Below are positions 49,889-58,660 of a DNA stretch of 64,000 bases, piece by piece. Source of the stretch: Caminibacter mediatlanticus TB-2 (lineage in GTDB: Bacteria > Campylobacterota > Campylobacteria > Campylobacterales > Nautiliaceae). The notes beneath the pieces are model-generated. The model worked only from the letters and a program-made list of their open reading frames with translations, was not told the origin of the DNA and did no database searches. Every line of letters begins with the position of its first letter. The first letter of the stretch is position 1. The stretch spans positions 1,042,001 through 1,106,000 of the forward strand of contig NZ_CP040463.1 in assembly GCF_005843985.1 (NCBI RefSeq), given 5' to 3'. The translations under genes were made by a program, and so were the position numbers.

Positions 49889-51054
49889 TTAAAAAAATAA
49901 ATATACTTTTTGGATTATTGTTTCTTTTTATTACTATTCTTTTTTATTGGAGCTATACTAACATAAATACTAAAAATCAAGAAATTATTATAAACAAATA
50001 CATTATTGCAATTAAAGAGTTAATGCCCTTTATTGTAACTAATAACAATGCAAAATTAAAACAAAAAATTAATGAATTAAATTTACAAAAGATTAGTAAT
50101 ATTGATGGAAAAAAGATTTTCAGTAAAGATATAACATTTGGAAAAATCGATATTTTACAAAATAAAAACAAATATTATCTGAAAATAAAATATCTAAATT
50201 CTGAGTACATATTTTTTGATAGCTCCCAAATTATTTTATTAAAAGAAAATAATTTTATAATGCTTTCATATCTTTTAATTCTATTTTTACTATCGATTGC
50301 CTATTTTATAATTAAAAGTATTTTTAAACCATTAAATCTTTTAAATAAAAAAATCGATAAGCTCTCAAAAGGTGACTTAAATATAAATAAAATTGAACTA
50401 AAAGCTGACAAAGAAATTCAAAACTTAATTGATAGCTTTAATCATATGGCAAGTCAGATTAATAATTTTATTATTGAAAGAGAAAATTTTATTAAATACA
50501 TAGGACACGAACTTAAAACTCCACTTGCAAAGTTAAAATTTGCAATTGAAAATAAAGATTTAGAAAAAATAAAAAAACACACTAATAATTTAGATATTTT
50601 AATTAATGAATTAATTTTAATTAATTTGATCACAAAAGAAAATATGAAACTACAAAATTTTAATGCTTCTACTTTAATTTTAAATGCGCTATCTAATATA
50701 GATGTTGAAGAAGAAAATATTGAAATAGAATTAAATGATTTTAGTATAAATGCAGATAAACAATATTTAACAATTGCAATTAAAAATATAATCGAAAATG
50801 CTATAAAATATACTACAAAATATCCAATAAAAATTGTAGCAAAAAATAATTTTATTGAAGTTGTTAATTATGGCGATAAAAAATTAGAGTTTAAAGAAAT
50901 AAAAAAACTTTTTGTTAAAAATAGTAAAGGCTTAGGTATTGGACTTAATTTAGTCGAAAAAATAGTAAAATTACATAATTTTAGTTTTGAATATGAGTTT
51001 GAGAATAATCATCATATATTTAGAATAATTTTAAAGGATAAAAATGCTTCATAA
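49885..51054 (+). CDS. Membrane sensor histidine kinase
   Basis: The sensor half of the two-component pair, 389 residues. There are two membrane helices (about 6-24 and 130-148) around a periplasmic sensor of about 105 residues, a HAMP region (FKPLNLLNKKIDKLSKGD), the H box FIKYIGHELKTPLAKLKFAI with the phosphorylated His, the N box IKNIIENAIKYT and the glycine-rich loop GLGIGLNLVEKIVKLH. The periplasmic part has no family I recognise. With the Spy-like protein it suggests envelope-stress sensing. Confidence 0.93.
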   Translation: MIKKINILFGLLFLFITILFYWSYTNINTKNQEIIINKYIIAIKELMPFIVTNNNAKLKQKINELNLQKISNIDGKKIFSKDITFGKIDILQNKNKYYLKIKYLNSEYIFFDSSQIILLKENNFIMLSYLLILFLLSIAYFIIKSIFKPLNLLNKKIDKLSKGDLNINKIELKADKEIQNLIDSFNHMASQINNFIIERENFIKYIGHELKTPLAKLKFAIENKDLEKIKKHTNNLDILINELILINLITKENMKLQNFNASTLILNALSNIDVEEENIEIELNDFSINADKQYLTIAIKNIIENAIKYTTKYPIKIVAKNNFIEVVNYGDKKLEFKEIKKLFVKNSKGLGIGLNLVEKIVKLHNFSFEYEFENNHHIFRIILKDKNAS

Positions 51055-52270
51055 ATTTTATACTCATAAATTGAAAAATGATTTAGAAGTTATAGCAATT
51101 CCTATGAATAAAGGAAGTAATGTAATTACAAGTAATATTTATTACAAAGTTGGAAGTAGAAATGAAGTAATGGGTAAAACAGGAATTGCTCATATGCTTG
51201 AACATATGAACTTTAAATCTACAAAAAACTTAAAAGAAGGTGAATTTGATAAGGTTGTAAAATCTCTTGGTGGAGTTGATAACGCATCAACTGGATTTGA
51301 TTATACACACTACTTTATAAAAACTTCAAGGAGATATCTTAATAAAACTTTTGAACTTTTTAGTGAAGTTATGGCAAATTTAAAACTTAGTGATGAAGAA
51401 TTTCAAAGAGAGAGAAAAGTAGTATATGAAGAGAGACTTTGGAGGACTGATAATAATCCTATTGGATACCTTTATTTTAGACTATTTAATAATGCTTACA
51501 TTTACCATCCATACCATTGGACACCTATTGGCTTTAAAGATGATATTTTAAATTGGAGTATTGAAGATGTAAGAGAGTTTCACAAAACATACTACCAACC
51601 AAAAAATGCATTTTTACTTGTTGCAGGTGATATTGAAGTTGATGAGGTTTTTAAAAGTGCTGAGAAATATTTTTCTCATATAAAAAACCGTGCTGAAATC
51701 CCAAAAGTCCATCAAAAAGAACCTCCCCTTGATGGAGATAAAAAAATAGAAATAAAAAGAGAAACTCAGGTTGATATTGTTGCAATAGCTTATCATATCC
51801 CAGAATTTAACCACGAAGACCAATTTGCCCTTAGTGCTTACTCTGAAATATTGAGTGGTGGAAAAAGTGGAGTTTTAAGAGATAAATTAATTAATAAAAA
51901 AAGAGTTGTTAGTGAAGTATATGCTTATAATATGGAATTGATTGATAAAGGTGTATTTTTAAGTTTAGCAGTAGTAAATCCAGGAGTTAACCCAGATAAA
52001 GTAGTTAAAGAAATAAAAAGTATTTTAAGAAATACCAAAATTACAAAAAAAGATTTACAAAAAGTTAAAAACCAAACAAAAATGGACTTTTTAACTTCTC
52101 TTGAAAGTAGTAGTGGTGTAAGTAATATTTATGGCGATTATTTTGCAAAAGAAGATATTACTCCTTTATTACAATATGAAGAAAAAATAAATTCCCTAAC
52201 TCCACAAAAAGTAGAAGAGATTAAAAAATATTTTGATAAGAGTGTTGAGGTTAAACTTATATCACTTTAA
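51044..52270 (+). CDS. M16-family zinc protease
   Basis: A processing-peptidase-like M16 protease of 408 residues. The inverted zinc motif HMLEH is in TGIAHMLEHMNFKST, and the downstream glutamate is in REREFxxERKVVYEE-like VVYEERLWRTDNNP. The second half (KGVFLSLAVVNPGVNPDKVV) is the inactive-type domain common in the family. There is no obvious signal peptide; the gene overlaps the kinase gene by 11 bases. The substrate is unknown. Its 3' end overlaps the converging EAL gene by 9 bases. Confidence 0.92.
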   Translation: MLHKFYTHKLKNDLEVIAIPMNKGSNVITSNIYYKVGSRNEVMGKTGIAHMLEHMNFKSTKNLKEGEFDKVVKSLGGVDNASTGFDYTHYFIKTSRRYLNKTFELFSEVMANLKLSDEEFQRERKVVYEERLWRTDNNPIGYLYFRLFNNAYIYHPYHWTPIGFKDDILNWSIEDVREFHKTYYQPKNAFLLVAGDIEVDEVFKSAEKYFSHIKNRAEIPKVHQKEPPLDGDKKIEIKRETQVDIVAIAYHIPEFNHEDQFALSAYSEILSGGKSGVLRDKLINKKRVVSEVYAYNMELIDKGVFLSLAVVNPGVNPDKVVKEIKSILRNTKITKKDLQKVKNQTKMDFLTSLESSSGVSNIYGDYFAKEDITPLLQYEEKINSLTPQKVEEIKKYFDKSVEVKLISL

Positions 52271-54244
52271 GTTTAACTCAAACATCATAAGTTCTTCTAT
52301 TTTTAATGGTGTTGATAAATAAAATCCTTGATATAAATCTATGCCTATTTCTTGTAAAATATTTAATGATTCTTTATTTTCTACAAACTCTGCAAGAGAT
52401 AAAATTTCAAGTCTTTTACACATATCATAAATTATTTCAACAATTTGTTTTAATTTTTCATCTTTATTTATTGTTTTTATCAACTCCCCATCAATTTTTA
52501 ATAATTTAATCATTCCCGTATCAATTAAATCAACTACTGTTTTAAGTGCAGAATAACCACTTCCAAAATCATCAATTGCAAAAGATACTCCTGTTTTCTT
52601 GTGTATATCTTTAATAACATTCATATTATTTAATGCTTGTTGTTCGGTTATTTCTATAATTATTTTTTCACTACCGAAAATTTCTATAAATTCTATTAAT
52701 TCTTGGAAATAAATATTATCTAATATACTTGATGGAGAAGCATTAATAAAAATTTTTGATATCGAATTTAATTTATCCTTTTTATTAAGTAATGCTTTTA
52801 AAACTAATCTATCTAATTCAACAATTTTGCCCATTTCATAAATAGTATCAATAAACATTCCAGCACTTATAAGTCTATTTTTATCTTTTATTCTTGCTAA
52901 TACTTCCGTTGAATATATATTAAGGTTTTTATCAAAAATTGGTTGAAACACAACATCAACTTCACCATTTTCAAGTTTTTCTTTTATAAAATTAACACTA
53001 AAAAATTTATCTTTAAGCCATTTAATCAATTCTTCTTTTTCTTTTTGTTCATAAACTAAATATATATTATTATTTTTTTTAGCTAATTCTTTTAAATGAA
53101 GCATTATTCTTATTAAATCATTTTTTTCATATTTAATATTATCATCTAAGGAAAATGATGCTAAAATATAAGAAATATCAATGATTTTAGATTTAATTTC
53201 TAACTTTTTTGGCAATGAATCAAATATATTTAATATGAATTTTTTAAAACTCTTCTCATCATTATCAATACTTAATAAGTAAAAGTTTGCACTTAATCCT
53301 TTAATTATTAACATATTACTTGCATATTTTTTTATTTTTTCTTTTAATAAATTATATAATCTTTCTAATACTTCATTTACAATATCTTCACCATAAATAT
53401 TATTTAAATATTTAAGGTCTTTTATATCTATCATAGATACAATTTGCTTTTTATCACTAAAACCTAACATTTCTATTAATTTAAAAAAACTAACTTCTAA
53501 ATTATTATAAGTTGAATAATATAAATCTTTTATAGTAGATGAAAATTTATGATTTATTTCAATAAAATCTTTCAATACCAAATATGCTTGGACATAATCT
53601 TCTCTAACTAAAAATCTGTAAAATATATTAATATTTTTATGTAAAAGATTGTGTATTTCGTGTAAAATATTGCATAAATTTACATCCATACAAACCATCA
53701 AAGATTCAGGATACTGCATTACTTGATTAAACATACACTTCTCTGGTTTTTGAATAACATTAGGGTCAATATAATCTTCTTTTATAGACTTTACAATTAA
53801 TTTATTTAATTCAATATGAGGTTTAAAAAGCAAATATTTATCATATTGTGATGTAATATTTATTTTTTCAATATCCATTTTAATATATAATTTAGCAACT
53901 AAATTTAGTGCTTTTTGTAAAAACTCATCAATTTCTAATATAGTTTCAGAGTTAAACCCATTATTATTTAAATATAAAATTAACTCTTTTTTTATTAAAT
54001 TTATAGATTTTAATACAACAAAAAAAGGTAACTTATATTTTGCAATATCAAAATAACTAATCTCACATTCTTCATTATTTATTGAAACTTCAATATATTC
54101 ATTAAGCATACTCTCTAATGCTAAAAAAACTTTTTCATATTCAGACTCATCAAACATTGAATTAAAAATCTCATCGTTAAATAAATCAACTTTAACCTTA
54201 TCTAATACATGAGGTAAAACTTTTTTAACTTCTTTAGCTATCAT
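52262..54244 (-). CDS. EAL-domain c-di-GMP phosphodiesterase with degenerate GGDEF domain
   Basis: A soluble signalling protein of 660 residues. The N-terminal 240 residues are helical and unassigned. The middle (about 255-385) follows the GGDEF fold (VSMIDIKDLKYLNNIYGEDI) but lacks the GGDEF motif, so it cannot make c-di-GMP. The C-terminal EAL domain has EVL in place of EAL, NASPSS, EITEQ, FAIDDFGSGYSAL, LLKIDGELI and LAEFVENKESL followed by QGFYLSTP. Most catalytic residues are kept, so phosphodiesterase activity is plausible. It may tune motility versus surface attachment. Confidence 0.88.
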   Translation of the reverse strand: MIAKEVKKVLPHVLDKVKVDLFNDEIFNSMFDESEYEKVFLALESMLNEYIEVSINNEECEISYFDIAKYKLPFFVVLKSINLIKKELILYLNNNGFNSETILEIDEFLQKALNLVAKLYIKMDIEKINITSQYDKYLLFKPHIELNKLIVKSIKEDYIDPNVIQKPEKCMFNQVMQYPESLMVCMDVNLCNILHEIHNLLHKNINIFYRFLVREDYVQAYLVLKDFIEINHKFSSTIKDLYYSTYNNLEVSFFKLIEMLGFSDKKQIVSMIDIKDLKYLNNIYGEDIVNEVLERLYNLLKEKIKKYASNMLIIKGLSANFYLLSIDNDEKSFKKFILNIFDSLPKKLEIKSKIIDISYILASFSLDDNIKYEKNDLIRIMLHLKELAKKNNNIYLVYEQKEKEELIKWLKDKFFSVNFIKEKLENGEVDVVFQPIFDKNLNIYSTEVLARIKDKNRLISAGMFIDTIYEMGKIVELDRLVLKALLNKKDKLNSISKIFINASPSSILDNIYFQELIEFIEIFGSEKIIIEITEQQALNNMNVIKDIHKKTGVSFAIDDFGSGYSALKTVVDLIDTGMIKLLKIDGELIKTINKDEKLKQIVEIIYDMCKRLEILSLAEFVENKESLNILQEIGIDLYQGFYLSTPLKIEELMMFELNLK

Positions 54245-54253
54245 AATTTTTCC

Positions 54254-54655
54254 TTAATTAAATAGTTCTTCTTTAACTCTCTTTAACAACTTTTCTTTTA
54301 TCAAATCCCTTGTTTTTCTAAATTCTTCTATATCTTTTCCATCTGGGTCTTCAAAAGATACATGAATTTTTTTAATAGGCTTTGGAAAAACTAGACAACT
54401 CTCTTTTGCCCTGTCACAAACAGTAACTACTAAATCAAAATCTTCATTTATAATTTCATCTATTTTTTTAGAATAATAACTATTATCCCAAGCATCAATC
54501 TCTTTTAAAACTTTAATAGCATTAGGATTAACTTTTCCTGTTGGGTTGCTTCCAGCTGATTTTGCACTTACTCCATCTAAAAATTTATTAATTAAAGCTT
54601 CACCCATTATACTTCTACAACTATTACCCGTACATAAAACTAATACTTTTTTCAT
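54254..54655 (-). CDS. arsC: Thioredoxin-coupled arsenate reductase / low-molecular-weight tyrosine phosphatase family
   Basis: A protein of 133 residues of the low-molecular-weight phosphatase fold. The P-loop is CTGNSCRS (CX5R), SAGSNPTG follows, and VTVCDRAKESCLVFP carries the two further Cys that relay electrons in thioredoxin-type arsenate reductases. FEDPDGKDIEEFRKTRD supplies the Asp. The three-Cys pattern favours arsenate reduction over phosphatase activity. It overlaps yggS by 4 bases; no other ars genes are near. Confidence 0.88.
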   Translation of the reverse strand: MKKVLVLCTGNSCRSIMGEALINKFLDGVSAKSAGSNPTGKVNPNAIKVLKEIDAWDNSYYSKKIDEIINEDFDLVVTVCDRAKESCLVFPKPIKKIHVSFEDPDGKDIEEFRKTRDLIKEKLLKRVKEELFN

Positions 54656-55320
54656 TTTTTCTCCATATAACTATTTAATAAAGCACTTCCAACTCTAATC
54701 ATATTACTACCCTCTTCTATTGCAATTTCAAAATCACCACTCATTCCCATTGAGCATATTTTTGCTCCATATGGTTTTAGTTTATCAAATATCTCATATG
54801 TTAATTTAAAACTTTTTCTAATTTCTTTTTCATCATCTGTATGAGCTCCAATAGTCATAACCCCTTGAAGATTTATATTAGGAAGGTTTTCTTTAATTTG
54901 AAGATATGTATCAATTGCTTTTTCTGGCTCTAATCCATGCTTTGTAGGCTCTTTTGAAGAGTTTATTTCAAGCAAACATCTTATAGGTTTATTGGCTCTT
55001 TTATTAATAGCTTGGGCTAATTCATATGAGTTAATTGATTGAATCATAAAAGGATTTAATTTAAGTAGTTTATTTATCTTATTTTTTTGAAGGTTTCCTA
55101 TAAAATGCCACTCAATTGGTAATTCACTTAATCCATTAACTTTTTCTTCCATATCTTGAACTCTATTTTCTCCAAAAGCTCTTTGTCCATCTTCATATAA
55201 TCTTTTTAAAACTTCTAAATCATTTGTGTATTTAGTAACTGCTACAATTTGAACAATTAAATGCTCACTTCTTCTAAGTCTTGCAACTTCTACTCTTTGA
55301 ATTAATTCATCAAGCGTCAT
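54652..55320 (-). CDS. yggS: PLP homeostasis protein (YggS/PROSC family)
   Basis: A single-domain alanine-racemase-fold protein of 222 residues that binds PLP and keeps vitamin B6 and amino acid pools in balance. IVAVTKYTNDLEVLKRLYEDG (PLP-binding Lys), FGENRVQDMEEKVNGL, WHFIGNLQKNKI, LLEINSSKEPTKHG, GVMTIGAHT and CSMGMSGDFEIAIEEGSNMIRVGSA-like segments are standard. It sits between rseP and arsC on the same strand. Confidence 0.95.
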   Translation of the reverse strand: MTLDELIQRVEVARLRRSEHLIVQIVAVTKYTNDLEVLKRLYEDGQRAFGENRVQDMEEKVNGLSELPIEWHFIGNLQKNKINKLLKLNPFMIQSINSYELAQAINKRANKPIRCLLEINSSKEPTKHGLEPEKAIDTYLQIKENLPNINLQGVMTIGAHTDDEKEIRKSFKLTYEIFDKLKPYGAKICSMGMSGDFEIAIEEGSNMIRVGSALLNSYMEKK

Positions 55321-55321
55321 T

Positions 55322-56368
55322 TTATCCTCCTAATATTCTTCTAATATCATTAACTACTCCTATAATCATTAAACTCCCAAGTAATATCCACCCTGCAATT
55401 GTTAAGCGATACATAACTTCTTCGTTTACTTCTCTTTTAAAGATACCCTCATATAAATTAAACATTATATGTCCCCCATCAAGGGCAGGAATTGGAAGAA
55501 GATTTAAAACTCCTAAATTCACTGATAACAAAGCTGTTAAAAATAATAAAGGAATTATTCCTGCTTGTGAAACTTTTGCAGTTACATCAACTATTCCTAT
55601 TGGACCACTTAATGTATCAAGTCCTAATGCCCCTGTTATTAATTTTTGAACAGATTTAAATATTAAAGTAGCATCATTTATTACTTTCTCAAAAGCTATT
55701 TTAAGGACTTCAATGCCTGAATAGTGTAGTTTAATAGTTTCTCCACTTGGAGTTATTCCAATAATTTTTCTTTTTATTTTTTCTTTGAAAATATTTTCTG
55801 TAATTTCAATTTTTGATTTTAAAGTTAACATAATAATTTTTCTATTGCGAATTATTTTTAATTTAACTTCATTTTTACTCTCTTGAATTAATCTACCTAC
55901 ATCATCCCAAGATTTAACTTTAACTCCATTAACTTCAATAATTTTATCTCCACTTTTTAATACCTTTGCAGCAGGAGTATTTGGAAGTGTTTTTCCTACA
56001 ATTGGAGCAAGTTTTGGCCATCCATTTATTGCAATAAAGATGTATATTAAAAATGCAAGTAAAAAGTTAAATCCAGGTCCTCCAAGAAGTATTAAAATCC
56101 TCTGCCATGGAGATTTTGAAGTATAAGAATCTTTATCATCGCTTTTTGCAAGAGGATTAGAATCATCCTGACCTTTCATTTGAACATAACCACCAAGAGG
56201 AATAGCACTAATACACCAATTTGTATCGCCTATTTTTTTACAAAAAAGTTTTTTACCAAATCCAATAGAAAAGACTTCAACTTTTACACCAACAAGCCTT
56301 GCCATTAAAAAATGACCAAGCTCATGAAAAAAAATTAAAAAAGATAATATTAAAATTGCAGTTAACAT
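55322..56368 (-). CDS. rseP: Site-2 intramembrane zinc protease RseP
   Basis: RseP cleaves within membrane helices of anti-sigma factors and leftover signal peptides. The 348 residues have HELGH in LIFFHELGHFLMARLVG, IPLGGYVQMKG, a PDZ domain (KVLKSGDKIIEVNGVKVKSW) and the second metal motif in LLPIPALDGGHIMF. About four membrane helices fit the family. It lies 6 bases after pgsA on the same strand, in the dapA-fabL-pgsA-rseP run. Confidence 0.95.
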   Translation of the reverse strand: MLTAILILSFLIFFHELGHFLMARLVGVKVEVFSIGFGKKLFCKKIGDTNWCISAIPLGGYVQMKGQDDSNPLAKSDDKDSYTSKSPWQRILILLGGPGFNFLLAFLIYIFIAINGWPKLAPIVGKTLPNTPAAKVLKSGDKIIEVNGVKVKSWDDVGRLIQESKNEVKLKIIRNRKIIMLTLKSKIEITENIFKEKIKRKIIGITPSGETIKLHYSGIEVLKIAFEKVINDATLIFKSVQKLITGALGLDTLSGPIGIVDVTAKVSQAGIIPLLFLTALLSVNLGVLNLLPIPALDGGHIMFNLYEGIFKREVNEEVMYRLTIAGWILLGSLMIIGVVNDIRRILGG

Positions 56369-56374
56369 ATTTCC

Positions 56375-56962
56375 TCACTTAGTTTTTTGTAAATAAACTT
56401 TTAAGTAATCATACCCGCTATATAAAGTTAAAAACACAGCAATCCATAATAATATGTTTGCAAAAGGCCAATCCATAAGTAAAAATCCAATAGCTATCAT
56501 CTGAAAGACTGTTTTTACTTTTCCAGCAAAAGAAGCTTTTACTGAAATTCCCTCACTTGCCATTGAAATTCTAAGGGCTGTTATAAAAAACTCTCTAACT
56601 AAAATCAAATAAACTGCCCAAGGATTAGCCCTATGTAAATATAAAAGACCAAGAAACGCTCCAAGGACTAACATTTTATCTGCAAGTGGATCAAGAATTT
56701 CGCCAAGTTTACTTGTTGCATTAAATTCTCTTGCTATGTACCCATCAAAAAAATCGGTAATTGAAGCTATTACAAAAATCAAGGCAGCAAAATAATCAAG
56801 CCAGGATGGATGAATTCCCTCAAATAAATTTCTATTTACTAAAAACAAATACATTAAAAAAGCGAGAATAACTCTAAAAAAAGCTAAAATATTAGGAATG
56901 TTTTTTAATCTTTTTTCCCATATTTGCTTTTTATAAAGCTTTAATCCTTCTTGTGTCACCAT
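56375..56962 (-). CDS. pgsA: CDP-diacylglycerol-glycerol-3-phosphate 3-phosphatidyltransferase
   Basis: PgsA makes phosphatidylglycerol phosphate, the precursor of phosphatidylglycerol (also the lipid anchor used by KpsS). The CDP-alcohol phosphotransferase signature is seen as DFFDGYIAREFNATSKLGEI then LDPLADKMLV, with all four Asp. About four to five membrane helices are present. The listed start gives 14 residues before WEKRLKNIPNILAFFR; a shorter protein starting nearer to that segment is possible because family members usually begin there. Confidence 0.93.
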   Translation of the reverse strand: MVTQEGLKLYKKQIWEKRLKNIPNILAFFRVILAFLMYLFLVNRNLFEGIHPSWLDYFAALIFVIASITDFFDGYIAREFNATSKLGEILDPLADKMLVLGAFLGLLYLHRANPWAVYLILVREFFITALRISMASEGISVKASFAGKVKTVFQMIAIGFLLMDWPFANILLWIAVFLTLYSGYDYLKVYLQKTK

Positions 56963-57735
56963 TATCTACACCCAAAAGTTGTTCCACCATCAACAATAAA
57001 TGTTTGTCCTGTAATCCAACTTGCTTCATCTGTACATAAAAAGTATGTAATACCTGCTAAATCAGTAGGTAATCCCATTCTATTTAATGGACTTCTTTTT
57101 TCAACTTCTGCTTTTACTTCTTCATAATTTGGAAATGCCCTCAAAGCATCAGTATCAATAGGACCGCCACTTACTGCATTTACTCTAATTCCTTTATCAC
57201 CAAGCTCACACGCTGCATATTTAACTACTGTCTCAACTGCTGCTTTACTTGCTCCATGCCCTGTATAATTTGGAGTATAAACTAAATTACCAGTTGAGCT
57301 AAGGGATATTATAACCCCACCACCTACTTTTTCCATTCTTTTTGCAGCTTCTTGAGCACCAACTACGAATGCACTAACTGTTGCTGTAAAAATATTACAA
57401 AGACCTTTTGGTTTTAATCTCATAAAAGGACCAAATCCTCCAACTACTGCACGACCACTAATAATTGCATTTGATACAAAAAAATCAACTCTATCAAAAT
57501 CTTTATCTATTTCTTTAAATAAATCTTTGTATGTTTCTGGTTCTAAAATATTTAATTTATAAGCTTTTGCTTTAATATTATATTTTTTACTCCACTCATC
57601 TGCTAAATTCTCAGCAACTTCTTTATTAGAATTATATGTAAAAGCTATATTAACACCCTCTTTTGCAAATCTCTCAGCAATAGCTTTTCCTATCCCTCTT
57701 GTAGCACCACTTATTACTAATGTCTTATTTTTCAA
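56962..57735 (-). CDS. fabL: FabL-like enoyl-[acyl-carrier-protein] reductase
   Basis: A short-chain dehydrogenase of 257 residues that should carry out the last reduction of the fatty acid elongation cycle. It has SGATRGIGKAIAERFAKEG (cofactor loop), VSNAIISGRAVVGG, SLSSTG, NYTGHGASKAAVETVVKYAA (Tyr-x6-Lys catalytic pair, characteristic of FabL/FabI rather than the usual Tyr-x3-Lys) and NAVSGGPIDTDALRAFPNYE, very close to the Bacillus FabL segment as I remember it. FabL-type enzymes resist triclosan better than FabI. It overlaps pgsA by one base. Confidence 0.82.
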   Translation of the reverse strand: MKNKTLVISGATRGIGKAIAERFAKEGVNIAFTYNSNKEVAENLADEWSKKYNIKAKAYKLNILEPETYKDLFKEIDKDFDRVDFFVSNAIISGRAVVGGFGPFMRLKPKGLCNIFTATVSAFVVGAQEAAKRMEKVGGGVIISLSSTGNLVYTPNYTGHGASKAAVETVVKYAACELGDKGIRVNAVSGGPIDTDALRAFPNYEEVKAEVEKRSPLNRMGLPTDLAGITYFLCTDEASWITGQTFIVDGGTTFGCR

Positions 57736-57761
57736 CTTATCTCCTTAACATAATAATTTTT

Positions 57762-58628
57762 CTATAAATATCTTTTAATAACTTCTTTAATTTTTCTTTT
57801 ACTCTCTTCACTTGGTTCAACTAATGGTAGTCTATATTCAAGTGATGGTATAAGTCCTGCTTCATACATTGCATATTTTATTGGAATTGGATTACTTTCA
57901 ATAAATAAAACTTTATTTAATTCATATAACTCCTCATTAATTTCTCTTGCTTTTATAAAATCACCTTTTAGTGCTTTATGAACAAGTTTTGCAATTTTTT
58001 TAGGAACTAAATTTGAAGCAACAGAAATTACACCTTTTCCGCCACTTGCAATTATTGGAAAATTTATTGCATCATCTCCACTAATTACACTTATTGCACA
58101 CTTACTACATAATGCTACAACATTTTCAATCTTTCCTGTTGCTTCTTTTATAGCTACAATATTCTCAACATCATTAAAAAGCCTAACAGCAGTTTCTACT
58201 TCTATATTACTACAAGTCCTACCTGGGACATTATATAAAACTAATGGAATTTCAATAGATTCTGCTAATGCTTTATAATGTTCATAAAGTCCTTTTTGAG
58301 TTGGTTTGTTATAATATGGAGCTACACTTAAAATTGCATTAGCCCCTTTTTGCTGTGCAAATTTAGCTAAATCTATTGCTTCATGAGTTGAATTACTTCC
58401 AGCCCCTGCTAAAACTTTTGTATCAGTACCTTTACATACTTCAACTGCTATTTCGATACATTTTTTATGTTCATCGTGAGTTAAAGTTGCACTCTCCCCT
58501 GTCGTCCCAACTGGCACTACCCAATCAATATCATTATCTATTTGTCTTTGAATTAATTTTGCATAAGTTTCTTCATCAACTTTTCCATTTCTAAATGGAG
58601 TTATTAAAGCAGTCATTGCACCTTGCAT
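57762..58628 (-). CDS. dapA: 4-hydroxy-tetrahydrodipicolinate synthase
   Basis: DapA condenses pyruvate and aspartate semialdehyde in lysine and diaminopimelate synthesis. The 288 residues show [61 protein letters not shown] and [14 protein letters not shown] (Schiff-base Lys). The gene lies 26 bases before the fabL-like gene on the same strand, in a group of cell-envelope genes. Confidence 0.97.
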   Translation of the reverse strand: MQGAMTALITPFRNGKVDEETYAKLIQRQIDNDIDWVVPVGTTGESATLTHDEHKKCIEIAVEVCKGTDTKVLAGAGSNSTHEAIDLAKFAQQKGANAILSVAPYYNKPTQKGLYEHYKALAESIEIPLVLYNVPGRTCSNIEVETAVRLFNDVENIVAIKEATGKIENVVALCSKCAISVISGDDAINFPIIASGGKGVISVASNLVPKKIAKLVHKALKGDFIKAREINEELYELNKVLFIESNPIPIKYAMYEAGLIPSLEYRLPLVEPSEESKRKIKEVIKRYL

Positions 58629-58660
58629 TTTTATCCTTTTTTAAGAAATTTTATCATATT

